This document shows, piece by piece, positions 8,491-17,054 of a DNA stretch of 64,000 bases. The notes under the pieces were generated by a model. That model worked only from the letters and a program-made list of their open reading frames with translations. It was not told the DNA's origin and ran no database searches. The translations under genes were made by a program, and so were the position numbers. The first letter of the stretch is position 1. Each line of letters starts with the position of its first letter. Location: NCBI GenBank assembly GCA_039990395.1, contig JBDXFZ010000139.1:124001-188000 (forward strand), written 5' to 3'. This DNA is from CALINF01 sp039990395. GTDB taxonomy: Bacteria; Pseudomonadota; Gammaproteobacteria; Pseudomonadales; Halieaceae.

Positions 8491-9525
8491 TCAGAAATTT
8501 TCCGGAAAACGCGCCTTCTCACGGGCGACATCCCGAGTAATCACGCGCTTCTCAACCAGATCTTCCAGGCACTGGTCCATCGTCTGCATGCCCAGAGCAT
8601 GACCTGTTTGAATGGCGGAATACATTTGTGCCACTTTATCTTCGCGAACCAAGTTTCGAATTGCGGCCGTACCACGCATGATTTCGTGGGCAGCCACCCG
8701 GCCGCCTGTGGCACGCTTCATCAGGGTCTGGGAAATCACCGACTGCAGTGATTCAGACAGCATGGAGCGCACCATCGATTTTTCGGCGGCAGGAAACACA
8801 TCAACAATTCGGTCTATCGTCTTCGCTGCTGAGGTCGTGTGCAATGTGCCAAACACCAGGTGGCCGGTTTCTGCGGCTGTCAGTGCCAGGCGGATTGTTT
8901 CAAGGTCCCGCATCTCACCCACGAGAATAATGTCGGGATCTTCACGCAATGCTGAACGCAGCGCTTCGGCAAATCCCAGGGTGTCGCGATGCACCTCACG
9001 CTGGTTTACCAGACACTTCTTGCTCTCATGCACAAATTCGATAGGATCTTCGATCGTCAGTACATGCTCGTATTTGTTGTCGTTGATGTAATCTATCATC
9101 GCGGCGAGCGTCGTTGACTTGCCCGACCCGGTAGGCCCGGTAACCAATACAAGGCCACGCGGCATCATCGAAATATCGCGAAACACCTGGCCCATTCCCA
9201 GGTCATCCATGGTGAGCACCTTGGAGGGAATCGTACGAAACACACCGCCCGCGCCGCGGTTCTGATTAAAGGCATTCACCCGAAAACGGGCCACCCCGGG
9301 CACTTCAAAGGAAAAGTCAGTTTCCAGGAATTCTTCAAAATCCTTGCGCTGCTTATCATTCATGATGTCGTAGATAAGCTCGTGTACCTGTTTATGCTCC
9401 ATGGGGGGCAGGTTGATTCGGCGCACGTCGCCGTCAACACGAATCATCGGCGGTAGGCCAGCTGACAGGTGTAAGTCAGATGCACCCTGCTTGGCGCTGA
9501 ACGCGAGAAGCTCCGTGATATCCAT
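8491..9525 (-). CDS. pilT: Type IV pilus retraction ATPase PilT
   Basis: Hexameric ATPase that depolymerises the pilin fibre to power twitching motility. The 344-residue product is family length, with a PAS-like N-terminal domain (1-100), Walker A GPTGSGKSTTLAAM, Asp-box and Walker B ILVGEMRDLETI, His-box TGHLVFGTLHTTSA, and the PilT-specific C-terminal AIRNLVRED motif required for retraction in characterised homologues. ATG 9525 is preceded by a strong GGGGAGGA box. It is first gene of pilTU and divergent from yggS, with about 130 bp for both promoters. Confidence 0.97.
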   Translation of the reverse strand: MDITELLAFSAKQGASDLHLSAGLPPMIRVDGDVRRINLPPMEHKQVHELIYDIMNDKQRKDFEEFLETDFSFEVPGVARFRVNAFNQNRGAGGVFRTIPSKVLTMDDLGMGQVFRDISMMPRGLVLVTGPTGSGKSTTLAAMIDYINDNKYEHVLTIEDPIEFVHESKKCLVNQREVHRDTLGFAEALRSALREDPDIILVGEMRDLETIRLALTAAETGHLVFGTLHTTSAAKTIDRIVDVFPAAEKSMVRSMLSESLQSVISQTLMKRATGGRVAAHEIMRGTAAIRNLVREDKVAQMYSAIQTGHALGMQTMDQCLEDLVEKRVITRDVAREKARFPENF

Positions 9526-9655
9526 TAATATCCTCCCCGAAAAGAATTTGAGCGCATAATTTCCGCCCTTAAGTGCACACAGGGTTGCTATAACCCGCTG
9601 ACACTCCTTTATTATATGTCGCTACTTGGCAACCGCTTCAGCTACTATTGGCATC

Positions 9656-10348
9656 ATGAATCAGCAGCAACTCATTGACAATATAGCAAAAGTTTCCTCG
9701 AGGGTACGACTCGCCGCACAAAAAAGCCAGCGTAAAGAATGCGACATTCGCATGCTGGCGGTGAGTAAAACCAGGCCTGCCGAGGCAATAAGGGTCGCCT
9801 CACAGGCGGGGCTTTCCGAGTTTGGCGAAAACTACCTGCAGGAGGCGCTCGACAAGATGGCGGACCTCGCAGATCTGGATCTTGTATGGCATTTCATTGG
9901 CCCAATTCAATCAAACAAGACCAAAGCGATCGCAGAACAATTTCAGTGGGTTCACAGCGTGGATCGCTTAAAGATCGCACGGCGACTCAGTGAACAGCGC
10001 CCAGAGGGTCTGGATCCGCTTAATATTTGCTTGCAGATCAATCTCTCATCAGAGGCCAGTAAATCCGGTGTGGCACCACAAGACGCAGCAGAGTTGCTGC
10101 GCGCAGCCTCCGAGCTGCCGCGAATTTGCATAAGAGGCCTGATGGCGATTCCCGCGCCCACCGAAGATCACGCGCAACAACGGCAGAACTTCGCCGAGCT
10201 GCGCGAGCTACTCGAGACGCTTCAACAGGAGATGCCCTCGCTGGACACACTGTCGATGGGTATGTCGGCCGATCTGGAATCGGCGATCGCCGAGGGTGCA
10301 ACCATCGTTCGAATTGGTACCGACCTGTTCGGGGCGCGAGACAAGTGA
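9656..10348 (+). CDS. yggS: Pyridoxal phosphate homeostasis protein (YggS/PROSC)
   Basis: PLP-binding TIM-barrel protein without known enzymatic activity that buffers free pyridoxal 5'-phosphate and affects amino-acid pools. The PLP lysine lies in LAVSKTRP; SEFGENYLQEAL and FIGPIQSNK are family motifs, and the C-terminal LSMGMSADLESAIAEGATIVRIGTDLFG phosphate cradle is intact. ATG 9656 (MNQQQ) is preferred; an in-frame TTG 30 bases upstream would add ten non-conserved residues. 230 residues, normal length. Located next to proC as in most bacteria, consistent with the shared link to proline and PLP metabolism. Confidence 0.95.
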   Translation: MNQQQLIDNIAKVSSRVRLAAQKSQRKECDIRMLAVSKTRPAEAIRVASQAGLSEFGENYLQEALDKMADLADLDLVWHFIGPIQSNKTKAIAEQFQWVHSVDRLKIARRLSEQRPEGLDPLNICLQINLSSEASKSGVAPQDAAELLRAASELPRICIRGLMAIPAPTEDHAQQRQNFAELRELLETLQQEMPSLDTLSMGMSADLESAIAEGATIVRIGTDLFGARDK

Positions 10349-10421
10349 TGTTGGCAATTCCTGCGATCGGCCGTCCATGTATAATCAGCCGCTCATTGCA
10401 TTGGCTAGGAAAGCACAACCA

Positions 10422-11243
10422 TTGAACACACCGCGCATTGCCTTTATTGGCGCAGGCAATATGGCTACGAGTATAGTGGGTGGCTTGCTGGACAGCGGGC
10501 ATCCCCCCGAGATGTTGTCCGCCGCCGACCCCTTTCCCGACAGCCTGGTTAAGCTCGCAGAGCGCGGGCCTGTGGTTATCTGCAACAGCAATGCGGAAGC
10601 GGCTGCAAATGCAGATGTGATTATTCTGGCTGTAAAGCCTCAGGTGATGGCAGAGGCGGTAGCCAGCATTGCCGGCGCTGCAGAGAGCAATGGCGCGCTC
10701 GTAATCTCTATCGCCGCCGGCGTAACTATCGACGCCATGCAAGCACACCTTGGTGCCAACGCTCCTATTGTGCGCTGCATGCCCAATACGCCAGCTCTGC
10801 TAGGCTGCGGTGCAAGCGGCCTGTTTGCCAGTTCATCTGTGAGCGAACAACAAAAACAGCATGCACAGGCCATTCTGGCAGCCGTAGGGATCGTACGCTG
10901 GGTCACCTCCGAGGCAGCTCTGGATACGGTAACGGCTTTGTCAGGTAGTGGCCCCGCTTACTACTTCTTAATGATGGAAGCCATGATCAACGCTGCCTGC
11001 GAGCTGGGCCTCGATCGGGAAACAGCCACTGAACTCACCACACAAACCGCGTTAGGCGCCGCGCGTATGGCGCAGGAGAGCGATGTCGACCTGGTTGAAT
11101 TGCGTCGTCGCGTGACCAGCCCGGCCGGCACGACGGAGCGCGCGGTCAATAGCTTGGAAGACGATCAGCTGCGTGCAATCATTGCCCGCGCCATGCAGGC
11201 CGCGCAAGACAGGGCCGTGGAGATGGCTAAAGACCTGGGCTGA
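10422..11243 (+). CDS. proC: Pyrroline-5-carboxylate reductase
   Basis: Last step of proline synthesis, NAD(P)H-dependent reduction of pyrroline-5-carboxylate. TTG 10422 is chosen because it yields the canonical N-terminus NTPRIAFIGAGNMATS, preceded by AGGA about 11 bases upstream; the open frame extends to 10296 but that part overlaps yggS and is not conserved. The 273-residue protein has the Rossmann glycine loop at the start, AVKPQVMAE, and the C-terminal SGSGPAYYFLMMEA and RRRVTSPAGTTERAV signatures. It lies between yggS and the YggT-like gene, a standard arrangement. Confidence 0.95.
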   Translation: MNTPRIAFIGAGNMATSIVGGLLDSGHPPEMLSAADPFPDSLVKLAERGPVVICNSNAEAAANADVIILAVKPQVMAEAVASIAGAAESNGALVISIAAGVTIDAMQAHLGANAPIVRCMPNTPALLGCGASGLFASSSVSEQQKQHAQAILAAVGIVRWVTSEAALDTVTALSGSGPAYYFLMMEAMINAACELGLDRETATELTTQTALGAARMAQESDVDLVELRRRVTSPAGTTERAVNSLEDDQLRAIIARAMQAAQDRAVEMAKDLG

Positions 11244-11277
11244 AAAGCCCACCGCCCCAATTGGAGACCAAGAATCA

Positions 11278-11865
11278 ATGAGTGCGCTTAACGAAATTTT
11301 TGGCTATCTGGTTCAGACTTTTTTGAGCCTGTTCCTCATCGCAATGCTGTTGCGTTTTATTCTGCAGCTGGTGAAGGCCGATTTCTACAATCCCATCTGT
11401 CAGTTTCTGGTGAAGGTGACCAATCCATTAGTGATACCTGCAAGAAGGGTAATACCCGGATTTGGCGGTATCGACGTTGCCTCCCTGGTTATTGCCCTGT
11501 TGCTGCAGCTACTGGGCATCATTGCCCTGCTACTGATAAATGGCCTGGGTTTGCCCAACATCGGGCTACTGCTGGTTTGGTCAGTCATCGGTCTGGCGGG
11601 CCTGTTGGTTAATATCTATTTCTTCGCCCTACTCGCTATGATTATCCTCAGCTGGGTGGCTGCAGGCAGTCGGCATCCGGCAATTGCGCTGCTGTATCAG
11701 ATAACAGAGCCTGTCATGGCGCCTTTTCGCAAGTTGCTACCGGCTATGGGCGGCATCGACTTCTCCCCCATTATGGTTTTCATCCTGATCAATATTATCC
11801 AAATCGCCCTGCGTCATGCAGCCGCGGGGGTGGGCCTGCACCCCGCCCTGGTGATAGGACTGTAA
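11278..11865 (+). CDS. YggT family membrane protein
   Basis: A 195-residue integral membrane protein with two tandem YggT units (about 1-90 and 100-190), each with paired hydrophobic helices and an NPLVIPARRVIPGFGGID-type amphipathic loop (second copy EPVMAPFRKLLPAMGGIDFSPI). Members are linked to osmotic/ion homeostasis and, in some bacteria, to division-site organisation; no mechanism is established. ATG 11278 (MSALNEIFGYLVQ) is selected over the longer frame, which overlaps proC. It follows proC by 34 bp and is probably co-transcribed. Confidence 0.92.
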   Translation: MSALNEIFGYLVQTFLSLFLIAMLLRFILQLVKADFYNPICQFLVKVTNPLVIPARRVIPGFGGIDVASLVIALLLQLLGIIALLLINGLGLPNIGLLLVWSVIGLAGLLVNIYFFALLAMIILSWVAAGSRHPAIALLYQITEPVMAPFRKLLPAMGGIDFSPIMVFILINIIQIALRHAAAGVGLHPALVIGL

Positions 11866-11872
11866 TCGCAAG

Positions 11873-13021
11873 ATGACTTCCGCCGCCCAAAGCGGCTCTG
11901 TTGGTATTGTTGTGCCACAGACCGCGCACTTTGAAGAGCCATTGCTATTGGCATGCGGCCGCTCACTGGCGCCTTTTGATCTCGTGTTCGAAACCTATGG
12001 CACGCTTAATGACCAGCGATCAAACGCAGTGCTCGTGTGTCACGCACTCAGTGGGCATCACCATGCAGCCGGCTATCACAGCGAAGAGGACGCCAAACCA
12101 GGCTGGTGGGATGAATGTATCGGACCGGGCAAGCCCATCGACACTGAGCGATTCTTTGTGGTCAGTCTGAATAATCTTGGGGGGTGTCACGGCTCCACCG
12201 GGCCATGCACACCCAATCCAGAAACTGGCAAACCCTGGGGCCCGGACTTTCCCCCCTTGCGTGCTCGCGACTGGGTCGCCAGCCAGGCAAGATTGGCGGA
12301 CCATCTGGGCATAAGCTGCTGGGCAGCCGTGATCGGAGGCAGTCTCGGCGGTATGCAGGCCATGCGCTGGGCACTGGAGTATCCTGAGCGTGTACAGCAC
12401 TGCGTCGTCATCGCATCGGCTCTTAAGCTCAGCGCGCAAAACATTGCCTTCAATGAAATTGCACGACAGGCAATAGAGTCAGACCCTGATTTCGCCGACG
12501 GACGTTATCTGGAGCAGGGCCTGACGCCCAGCCGGGGCCTTGGGCTCGCTCGCATGATCGGTCATGTCACTTATCTATCGGACGATGCTATGGCCAACAA
12601 ATTCGGCCGCGACTTGCGCTCAGGCACCTTCGAACACGGCCAGGATGCCGCAGTAGAGTTTCAGGTGGAAAGCTATCTGCGTCATCAGGGCAGCCAATTC
12701 TCCGGCAACTTCGATGCCAATACCTATATTCTCATGACTCACGCGCTCGACTACTTTGATCTCGCGCGAGAGTACAACAATGATCCTGTGGAGGCCTTTC
12801 GCCAGGCACAGTGCAGCTTTCTTGTCATCTCGTTCTCAACCGACTGGCGCTTCTCACCGGAGCGGTCGAAGGAAATCGTGGAAGCATTAATCGCTGCGCA
12901 AAAATCAGTATCGTACGCAGACATTGCAGCAGATGAGGGCCACGACGCATTCTTGCTGCCACTGCCTCGTTATCTTGACGTGTTCGGATCCTATATGAGT
13001 CGTGTGGGAGAGCAGCTTTAA
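11873..13021 (+). CDS. metX: Homoserine O-acyltransferase MetX
   Basis: Alpha/beta-hydrolase enzyme that acylates homoserine for methionine synthesis by the sulfhydrylation/transsulfuration route. The 382-residue protein has the nucleophile elbow IGGSLGGMQAMRWA, the oxyanion segment GGCHGSTGP, and the catalytic His in DEGHDAFLLP. Pseudomonas-type MetX paired with MetW often prefers succinyl-CoA although the family is commonly called acetyltransferase; I cannot settle the acyl donor from sequence alone. Its TAA overlaps the metW ATG by one base (TAATG), a translational-coupling geometry. Confidence 0.95.
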   Translation: MTSAAQSGSVGIVVPQTAHFEEPLLLACGRSLAPFDLVFETYGTLNDQRSNAVLVCHALSGHHHAAGYHSEEDAKPGWWDECIGPGKPIDTERFFVVSLNNLGGCHGSTGPCTPNPETGKPWGPDFPPLRARDWVASQARLADHLGISCWAAVIGGSLGGMQAMRWALEYPERVQHCVVIASALKLSAQNIAFNEIARQAIESDPDFADGRYLEQGLTPSRGLGLARMIGHVTYLSDDAMANKFGRDLRSGTFEHGQDAAVEFQVESYLRHQGSQFSGNFDANTYILMTHALDYFDLAREYNNDPVEAFRQAQCSFLVISFSTDWRFSPERSKEIVEALIAAQKSVSYADIAADEGHDAFLLPLPRYLDVFGSYMSRVGEQL

Positions 13022-13611
13022 TGCGTCTTGATCTTACCCACATACAGCGCTGGATCGCACCGGGCGCTCGGGTACTCGACCTGGGATGTGGTAACGGTGA
13101 ATTCCTCGAGCAGCTGCAGAATGCCCGCAACGTTGACGGGCTGGGGCTGGAAATCGATGAGGGAAATATCACCGAGGCTATCGGCAGGGGTCTGAACATC
13201 ATCCAGCAGAATATGGATGAAGGCCTGACTAACTTTCCCGATCAAAGCTTTGATACAGTGGTCATGGCACATGCGCTGCAGGCGGTGCATTATCCCGATC
13301 GCGTGCTGGACGAAATGCTGCGCATTGGCAGGGAGTGTATCGTGACCTTTCCAAACTTTGGTCACTGGAGCTGCCGACTGTATCTCGCGACACGAGGCCG
13401 TATGCCGGTTTCCAAGTTCATGCCGTTTTCGTGGTACGACACACCCAATATCCATTTCTGCACTGTTAAAGACTTTCAGCAACTGTGTGAGGAAAAAGGA
13501 ATACGCATTCTGGAGAAAGACATGATTGGCAATACTCCACGTGAGCCCTTATTGGCCAGCGCCTGGCCCAACCTGTTTGCTGTAACAGCCACTTTCAGGA
13601 TCACACGCTAA
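13021..13611 (+). CDS. metW: Methionine biosynthesis protein MetW
   Basis: A 196-residue SAM-methyltransferase-fold protein needed with MetX for homoserine acylation in several Proteobacteria; its exact reaction is not established. The SAM-binding loop VLDLGCGNGEFLEQLQ (about 18-33) and the downstream FPNFGHWSCRLYL and KFMPFSWYDTPNIHFCT motifs are characteristic. The start overlaps the metX stop by one base, so the two are translationally coupled. It is followed immediately (0 bp gap) by the DUF4426 gene, a trio seen together in Pseudomonas. Confidence 0.95.
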   Translation: MRLDLTHIQRWIAPGARVLDLGCGNGEFLEQLQNARNVDGLGLEIDEGNITEAIGRGLNIIQQNMDEGLTNFPDQSFDTVVMAHALQAVHYPDRVLDEMLRIGRECIVTFPNFGHWSCRLYLATRGRMPVSKFMPFSWYDTPNIHFCTVKDFQQLCEEKGIRILEKDMIGNTPREPLLASAWPNLFAVTATFRITR

Positions 13612-14046
13612 GTGAAACATCTCTTCTTCGTACTGCTGTTGTGCTTTGTTTGCAACGGAGCGTTGGCGCAGCAATCGGAGCGCTTCGGCCCCTTTGAGCT
13701 GCACTGGAGCGTCGTCAACACCACCTTCCTTGAGCCGGCGGTCGCCGCGCAATACGGGATTAAGCGCGGACGCAAAACCGCCATTCTGAATCTGGCAGTA
13801 CGAGAGCACTTAACCAGTGACGATGGTACAGAGGCGCGCCCTATGCAAATCGAGGGTCGCACCTGGGATCTCATCCAGAACCAATTTTTGAGCTTCAAAG
13901 AAGTACGTGAGGGGCCGGCAATCTACTACATTGCCGAGTTCAGCTTTATCAACGAAGAATGGCGGTTCTTCGAAATGGACTTTCGCCCGGAAGGTTCAGA
14001 TACAACGTACACCTACAAATTCAAGCATCAGCTTTACATTAACTAG
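13612..14046 (+). CDS. DUF4426 secreted protein
   Basis: A 144-residue protein of unknown function with a clear signal peptide (hydrophobic core LLLCFVCNGA, likely cleavage after ALA near residue 19). The remaining 125 residues are predicted beta-rich, with FGPFELHWSVVNTTFL at the start and EWRFFEMDFRPEG near the end, matching DUF4426. GTG 13612 begins one base after the metW stop. The family repeatedly follows metXW in Gammaproteobacteria, yet a periplasmic protein has no obvious role in cytosolic methionine synthesis. Confidence 0.85.
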   Translation: MKHLFFVLLLCFVCNGALAQQSERFGPFELHWSVVNTTFLEPAVAAQYGIKRGRKTAILNLAVREHLTSDDGTEARPMQIEGRTWDLIQNQFLSFKEVREGPAIYYIAEFSFINEEWRFFEMDFRPEGSDTTYTYKFKHQLYIN

Positions 14047-14061
14047 GCAGGACAAACACGC

Positions 14062-14664
14062 ATGCAGACACGGCAAGTTGTTCTCGCCAGTGGCAATGCT
14101 GGAAAACTGGCGGAGCTGGATCGGATTCTCGCCCCTTTAGGCGTCGAGCTGGTGTCACAAGCGCAGTTCAATGTAATTGAAGCAGAAGAAACCGGGCTGA
14201 CTTTCGTAGAAAATGCCATTTTGAAAGCGCGTGCAGCCTGCGCGCAAACCGGGTTGCCGGCTATCGCCGATGACTCGGGTTTGGAGGTTGACGCACTGCT
14301 GGGAGCGCCAGGTATACACTCGGCCCGCTACTCCGGCGGTGGCGATGCCGGAAACAATCTAAAGTTGCTGAAAGCGCTATCCGATGTCCCGCTCGGCAAG
14401 CGAACTGCACGATTTCAGTGTGCGCTGGTCTACCTGCGGCATGCCGAAGACCCTACGCCGCTAATCTGCCCTGGTAGCTGGGACGGTGAGATATTAATGG
14501 AGGCACGTGGCGAAGACGGCTTTGGTTATGACCCCCTGTTTTATGTACCGCAGTATCAGTGCAGCGCGGCAGAACTGGATCGGGGAGTCAAAAACCGAGT
14601 CAGCCATCGTGCGCGTGCCTGCGCTTTGCTGCTTGCGGCGCTAGAAAAATCCGGGGCCAACTGA
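14062..14664 (+). CDS. rdgB: dITP/XTP pyrophosphatase (Ham1 family)
   Basis: Hydrolyses non-canonical purine nucleoside triphosphates (ITP, dITP, XTP) to monophosphates, keeping deaminated bases out of DNA and RNA. The 200-residue protein is family length, with SGNAGKLAEL (substrate loop), ADDSGLEVDALLGAPG (metal-binding acidic residues) and GEDGFGYDPLF. ATG 14062 starts 15 bp after the DUF4426 stop. Gene order metW-DUF4426-rdgB-hemW equals that of Pseudomonas. No anomaly. Confidence 0.97.
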   Translation: MQTRQVVLASGNAGKLAELDRILAPLGVELVSQAQFNVIEAEETGLTFVENAILKARAACAQTGLPAIADDSGLEVDALLGAPGIHSARYSGGGDAGNNLKLLKALSDVPLGKRTARFQCALVYLRHAEDPTPLICPGSWDGEILMEARGEDGFGYDPLFYVPQYQCSAAELDRGVKNRVSHRARACALLLAALEKSGAN

Positions 14665-14672
14665 GAAGTCCC

Positions 14673-15824
14673 TTGCACAACCAATCATCACTGCCACCGC
14701 TGGGGCTGTACATCCATCTACCTTGGTGCGAACGCAAATGTCCGTACTGCGACTTCAACTCTCACGAACGCGAATCTATTCCCGAAGAAGCGTACATAGA
14801 TGCCCTGCTGGCCGATTTGCAGCGTGAGCTGGTTGGGGTGCAAGGCAGGCCACTGCGCAGTTTATTTATCGGTGGCGGCACGCCCAGTCTCTTCAGTCCA
14901 CGCGCAATAGCCCGACTAATGGACGGTGTACGATCACACTTAGCCGTTCACGACACGTTTGAAGCAACCATGGAGGCCAACCCAGGCAGTTCAGAAGCTG
15001 AGCGCTTTGCGGGGTTTTTTGCAGCCGGCATTAATCGCTTGTCGCTGGGCGTGCAGAGCTTTGACGACGAGCTCTTGCAACGGCTCGGGCGCATCCATGA
15101 CAGCGAGCAGGCGCAGCACGCGGTTAAGATTGCGCGCGCAGCCGGCTTTGAGAACATCAATATCGATTTGATGCATGGGCTGCCAGGCCAAACAGCAGAG
15201 CTCGCCAGATCCGATATGGAGACGGCATTGTCGCTCCACACTACGCACCTGTCCTGGTACCAGTTGACGCTGGAGCCCAACACCGTATTTCACAAGCGCC
15301 CCCCCACCCTGCCCGTAGAAAATACCCTCGCCACAATTCAGGATGAGGGCGAAGCCCTGCTGGCAGAGGCAGGGCTTTTGCAGTACGAGGTGTCTGCGTA
15401 CAGCAAACCGGACAGGGAGTGTGTACACAATCGAAACTACTGGTCCTTCGGTGACTATCTTGCTATCGGCGCCGGTGCCCATGGTAAATGCACATTTGAG
15501 GATGGCCGTGTTGTGCGCTACGCCAAACTGCGACAGCCGGATGCCTATATGCGGGCTAGTGAAATCGGGCAGCGCGTATCAGAACGAACGCTGAGCGATG
15601 ACGACAAGATAGGGGAGTTTATGCTGAATGCCCTGCGCCTAAACGCCGGTTTTTCTCTCTCACTATTTGAGCAACGAACAGGCCTGCCCTCTTCCTCGAT
15701 CACTCAGACACTAGAGCGACTGACAGAGCGCAAGCTCATGACAATCGACGGCGAAATAGCAACAACAACGGCACTGGGCAGGCGTTTTTTGGACAGTGTG
15801 GTGGGGGAGTTCTTCAATACCTAG
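14673..15824 (+). CDS. hemW: Heme chaperone HemW (radical SAM)
   Basis: Radical-SAM family heme-binding chaperone once annotated as coproporphyrinogen III oxidase-like; it delivers heme to membrane proteins such as respiratory enzymes. The radical SAM cluster motif CERKCPYC occurs near residue 20, followed by the HemW-type CDFNSH, and the heme-linked HNRNYW motif is at about 250. TTG 14673 gives 383 residues and lies 8 bp after rdgB; the frame is open further upstream inside rdgB, so the start is not certain. It ends in CTAG shared with the convergent trmB. Confidence 0.92.
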   Translation: MHNQSSLPPLGLYIHLPWCERKCPYCDFNSHERESIPEEAYIDALLADLQRELVGVQGRPLRSLFIGGGTPSLFSPRAIARLMDGVRSHLAVHDTFEATMEANPGSSEAERFAGFFAAGINRLSLGVQSFDDELLQRLGRIHDSEQAQHAVKIARAAGFENINIDLMHGLPGQTAELARSDMETALSLHTTHLSWYQLTLEPNTVFHKRPPTLPVENTLATIQDEGEALLAEAGLLQYEVSAYSKPDRECVHNRNYWSFGDYLAIGAGAHGKCTFEDGRVVRYAKLRQPDAYMRASEIGQRVSERTLSDDDKIGEFMLNALRLNAGFSLSLFEQRTGLPSSSITQTLERLTERKLMTIDGEIATTTALGRRFLDSVVGEFFNT

Positions 15825-16507
15825 ATACGGCTAAATAAGACGTCCCAAACGCCGTGTCCGAGCCGCTCGCCCCTACGTTCAAACTTTGTGAGCGGTCTCG
15901 TCTTTGGCCTGGGTGAAAACTGATTCGCCCCCTGAGTATTCTCCAGAGAATGTTCGCCCGACAACACCTCCATAATCTGCTCGGCATAGTTTTCCCAGTC
16001 CGTCGCGATATGCAATATTCCGCCGGGGCGCAGGCGACTAACCACTAGTGCGACAAATTCTGGTTGAATCAATCTGCGCTTGTTGTGCCGGTTTTTGTGC
16101 CAGGGGTCAGGGAAAAATATCTGCACGGTATCCAGGCTGTCTGGCGCAATACAGTCTTTCAGAATTTCTACCGCGTCATGACAGTACACGCGTATATTAT
16201 CGACACTCTGTTCTTCCATGTAGTGTAGCAACTTGCCTACGCCGGGCCTGTGGACCTCGACACCAATAAATTGGGTTGCAGGCGCTGCCGCTGCCATTTC
16301 AACCAGTGACTGACCCATGCCAAAACCGATCTCCAAGGTCCGCGAGCCGGTACTGCCGAATGCTGCCTCATAATCGAGCAACCCTGCCGCATGGTCCAAC
16401 CCGACCCGAGGCCAATTGTCATCGAATGCGCGCTGCTGTCCTTCTGTCATACGGCCCGCCCGCAACACATAGCTGCGTATCCGCCGATGTTTCAAGTCGT
16501 CGCTCAT
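15821..16507 (-). CDS. trmB: tRNA (guanine46-N7)-methyltransferase
   Basis: Adds m7G at position 46 in the tRNA variable loop using SAM. The 228-residue protein has the SAM-binding EIGFGMGQSLVEMA motif, VEVHRPGVGKLL, and the conserved IFFPDPWHKNRHNKRRL catalytic/tRNA-binding segment. It is last in a minus-strand series after DUF423 (55-bp gap) and converges with hemW, sharing the 4-nt stop CTAG. The rdgB-hemW-trmB neighbourhood is conserved in Pseudomonas. It is unrelated to the TrmB-family transcription regulator near 58.5 kb despite the name. Confidence 0.96.
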   Translation of the reverse strand: MSDDLKHRRIRSYVLRAGRMTEGQQRAFDDNWPRVGLDHAAGLLDYEAAFGSTGSRTLEIGFGMGQSLVEMAAAAPATQFIGVEVHRPGVGKLLHYMEEQSVDNIRVYCHDAVEILKDCIAPDSLDTVQIFFPDPWHKNRHNKRRLIQPEFVALVVSRLRPGGILHIATDWENYAEQIMEVLSGEHSLENTQGANQFSPRPKTRPLTKFERRGERLGHGVWDVLFSRI

Positions 16508-16562
16508 GGAGTCGTCGTGTAATTAGATTGATGTGCGCGGTGTGGACGGCTGTGCAGCCAGA

Positions 16563-16940
16563 TCATACCAGCAGCTTCCAGCCTACTGCCGCAAGACAGC
16601 CCCAACCACCAATGAATGCCAAGCCACCGAGCGGTGTGATAGCGCCAAGCCACTTGATACCCGAGAGGCTGAGCACATAAAGGCTACCGCTGAACAACAA
16701 CAGTCCCAGCAAAAACAGAAGCCCGCTGGAGCGCAGTAACAGAGTAGGTGGTTGGCTCAATGCCAGCAGTCCTACGCAGAGCAATGCAATCGTGTGGATA
16801 AAGTGGTACTGCACCGCCGTTTCAAACACACCAAGTGCGTAGGTATCAAGCCGCCCTTTCAGTGCATGCGCGCCAAAGGCGCCAAGCGCCACCGCAAACA
16901 TGCCGCTCAGGGCAGCCAAGGTTATAAATAGATTAGCCAT
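16563..16940 (-). CDS. DUF423 family membrane protein (YgdD-like)
   Basis: A 125-residue integral membrane protein with four hydrophobic helices and the family signature GAFGAHALKGRLD in the first loop, followed by FETAVQYHFIHTIALL. ATG 16940 (MANLF) fits the family start; the frame runs seven codons further with no conservation. Function is unknown. It lies between trmB and rpoH on the same strand, separated from rpoH by a probable terminator. Confidence 0.9.
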   Translation of the reverse strand: MANLFITLAALSGMFAVALGAFGAHALKGRLDTYALGVFETAVQYHFIHTIALLCVGLLALSQPPTLLLRSSGLLFLLGLLLFSGSLYVLSLSGIKWLGAITPLGGLAFIGGWGCLAAVGWKLLV

Positions 16941-16961
16941 AGGGAGGGATTGTAAACACAA

Positions 16962-16980
16962 GGAGGGCGAAAAGCCCCCC
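16962..16980 (-). terminator. Probable rpoH terminator
   Basis: GGAGGGC / GCCCCCC stem (one A-C mismatch) around a GAAAA loop on the plus strand; read on the minus strand it is followed by TTGTGTTT. It sits about 75 bp downstream of the rpoH stop. The U-tract is imperfect, so partial read-through into DUF423 is possible. Confidence 0.5.
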
Positions 16981-17054
16981 TGAAATCAAAGTTGATTGCG
17001 CTTAACTGCAAGTCGCAGCCAAGCGGTTAGTTCATAGACGGTTGCTGACGCCTC

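Noticed and set aside
10038..10748. 236-codon minus-strand frame over yggS-proC
   Set aside because: Overlaps two certain genes in the opposite strand and shows no domain; a by-product of GC-rich codon use.
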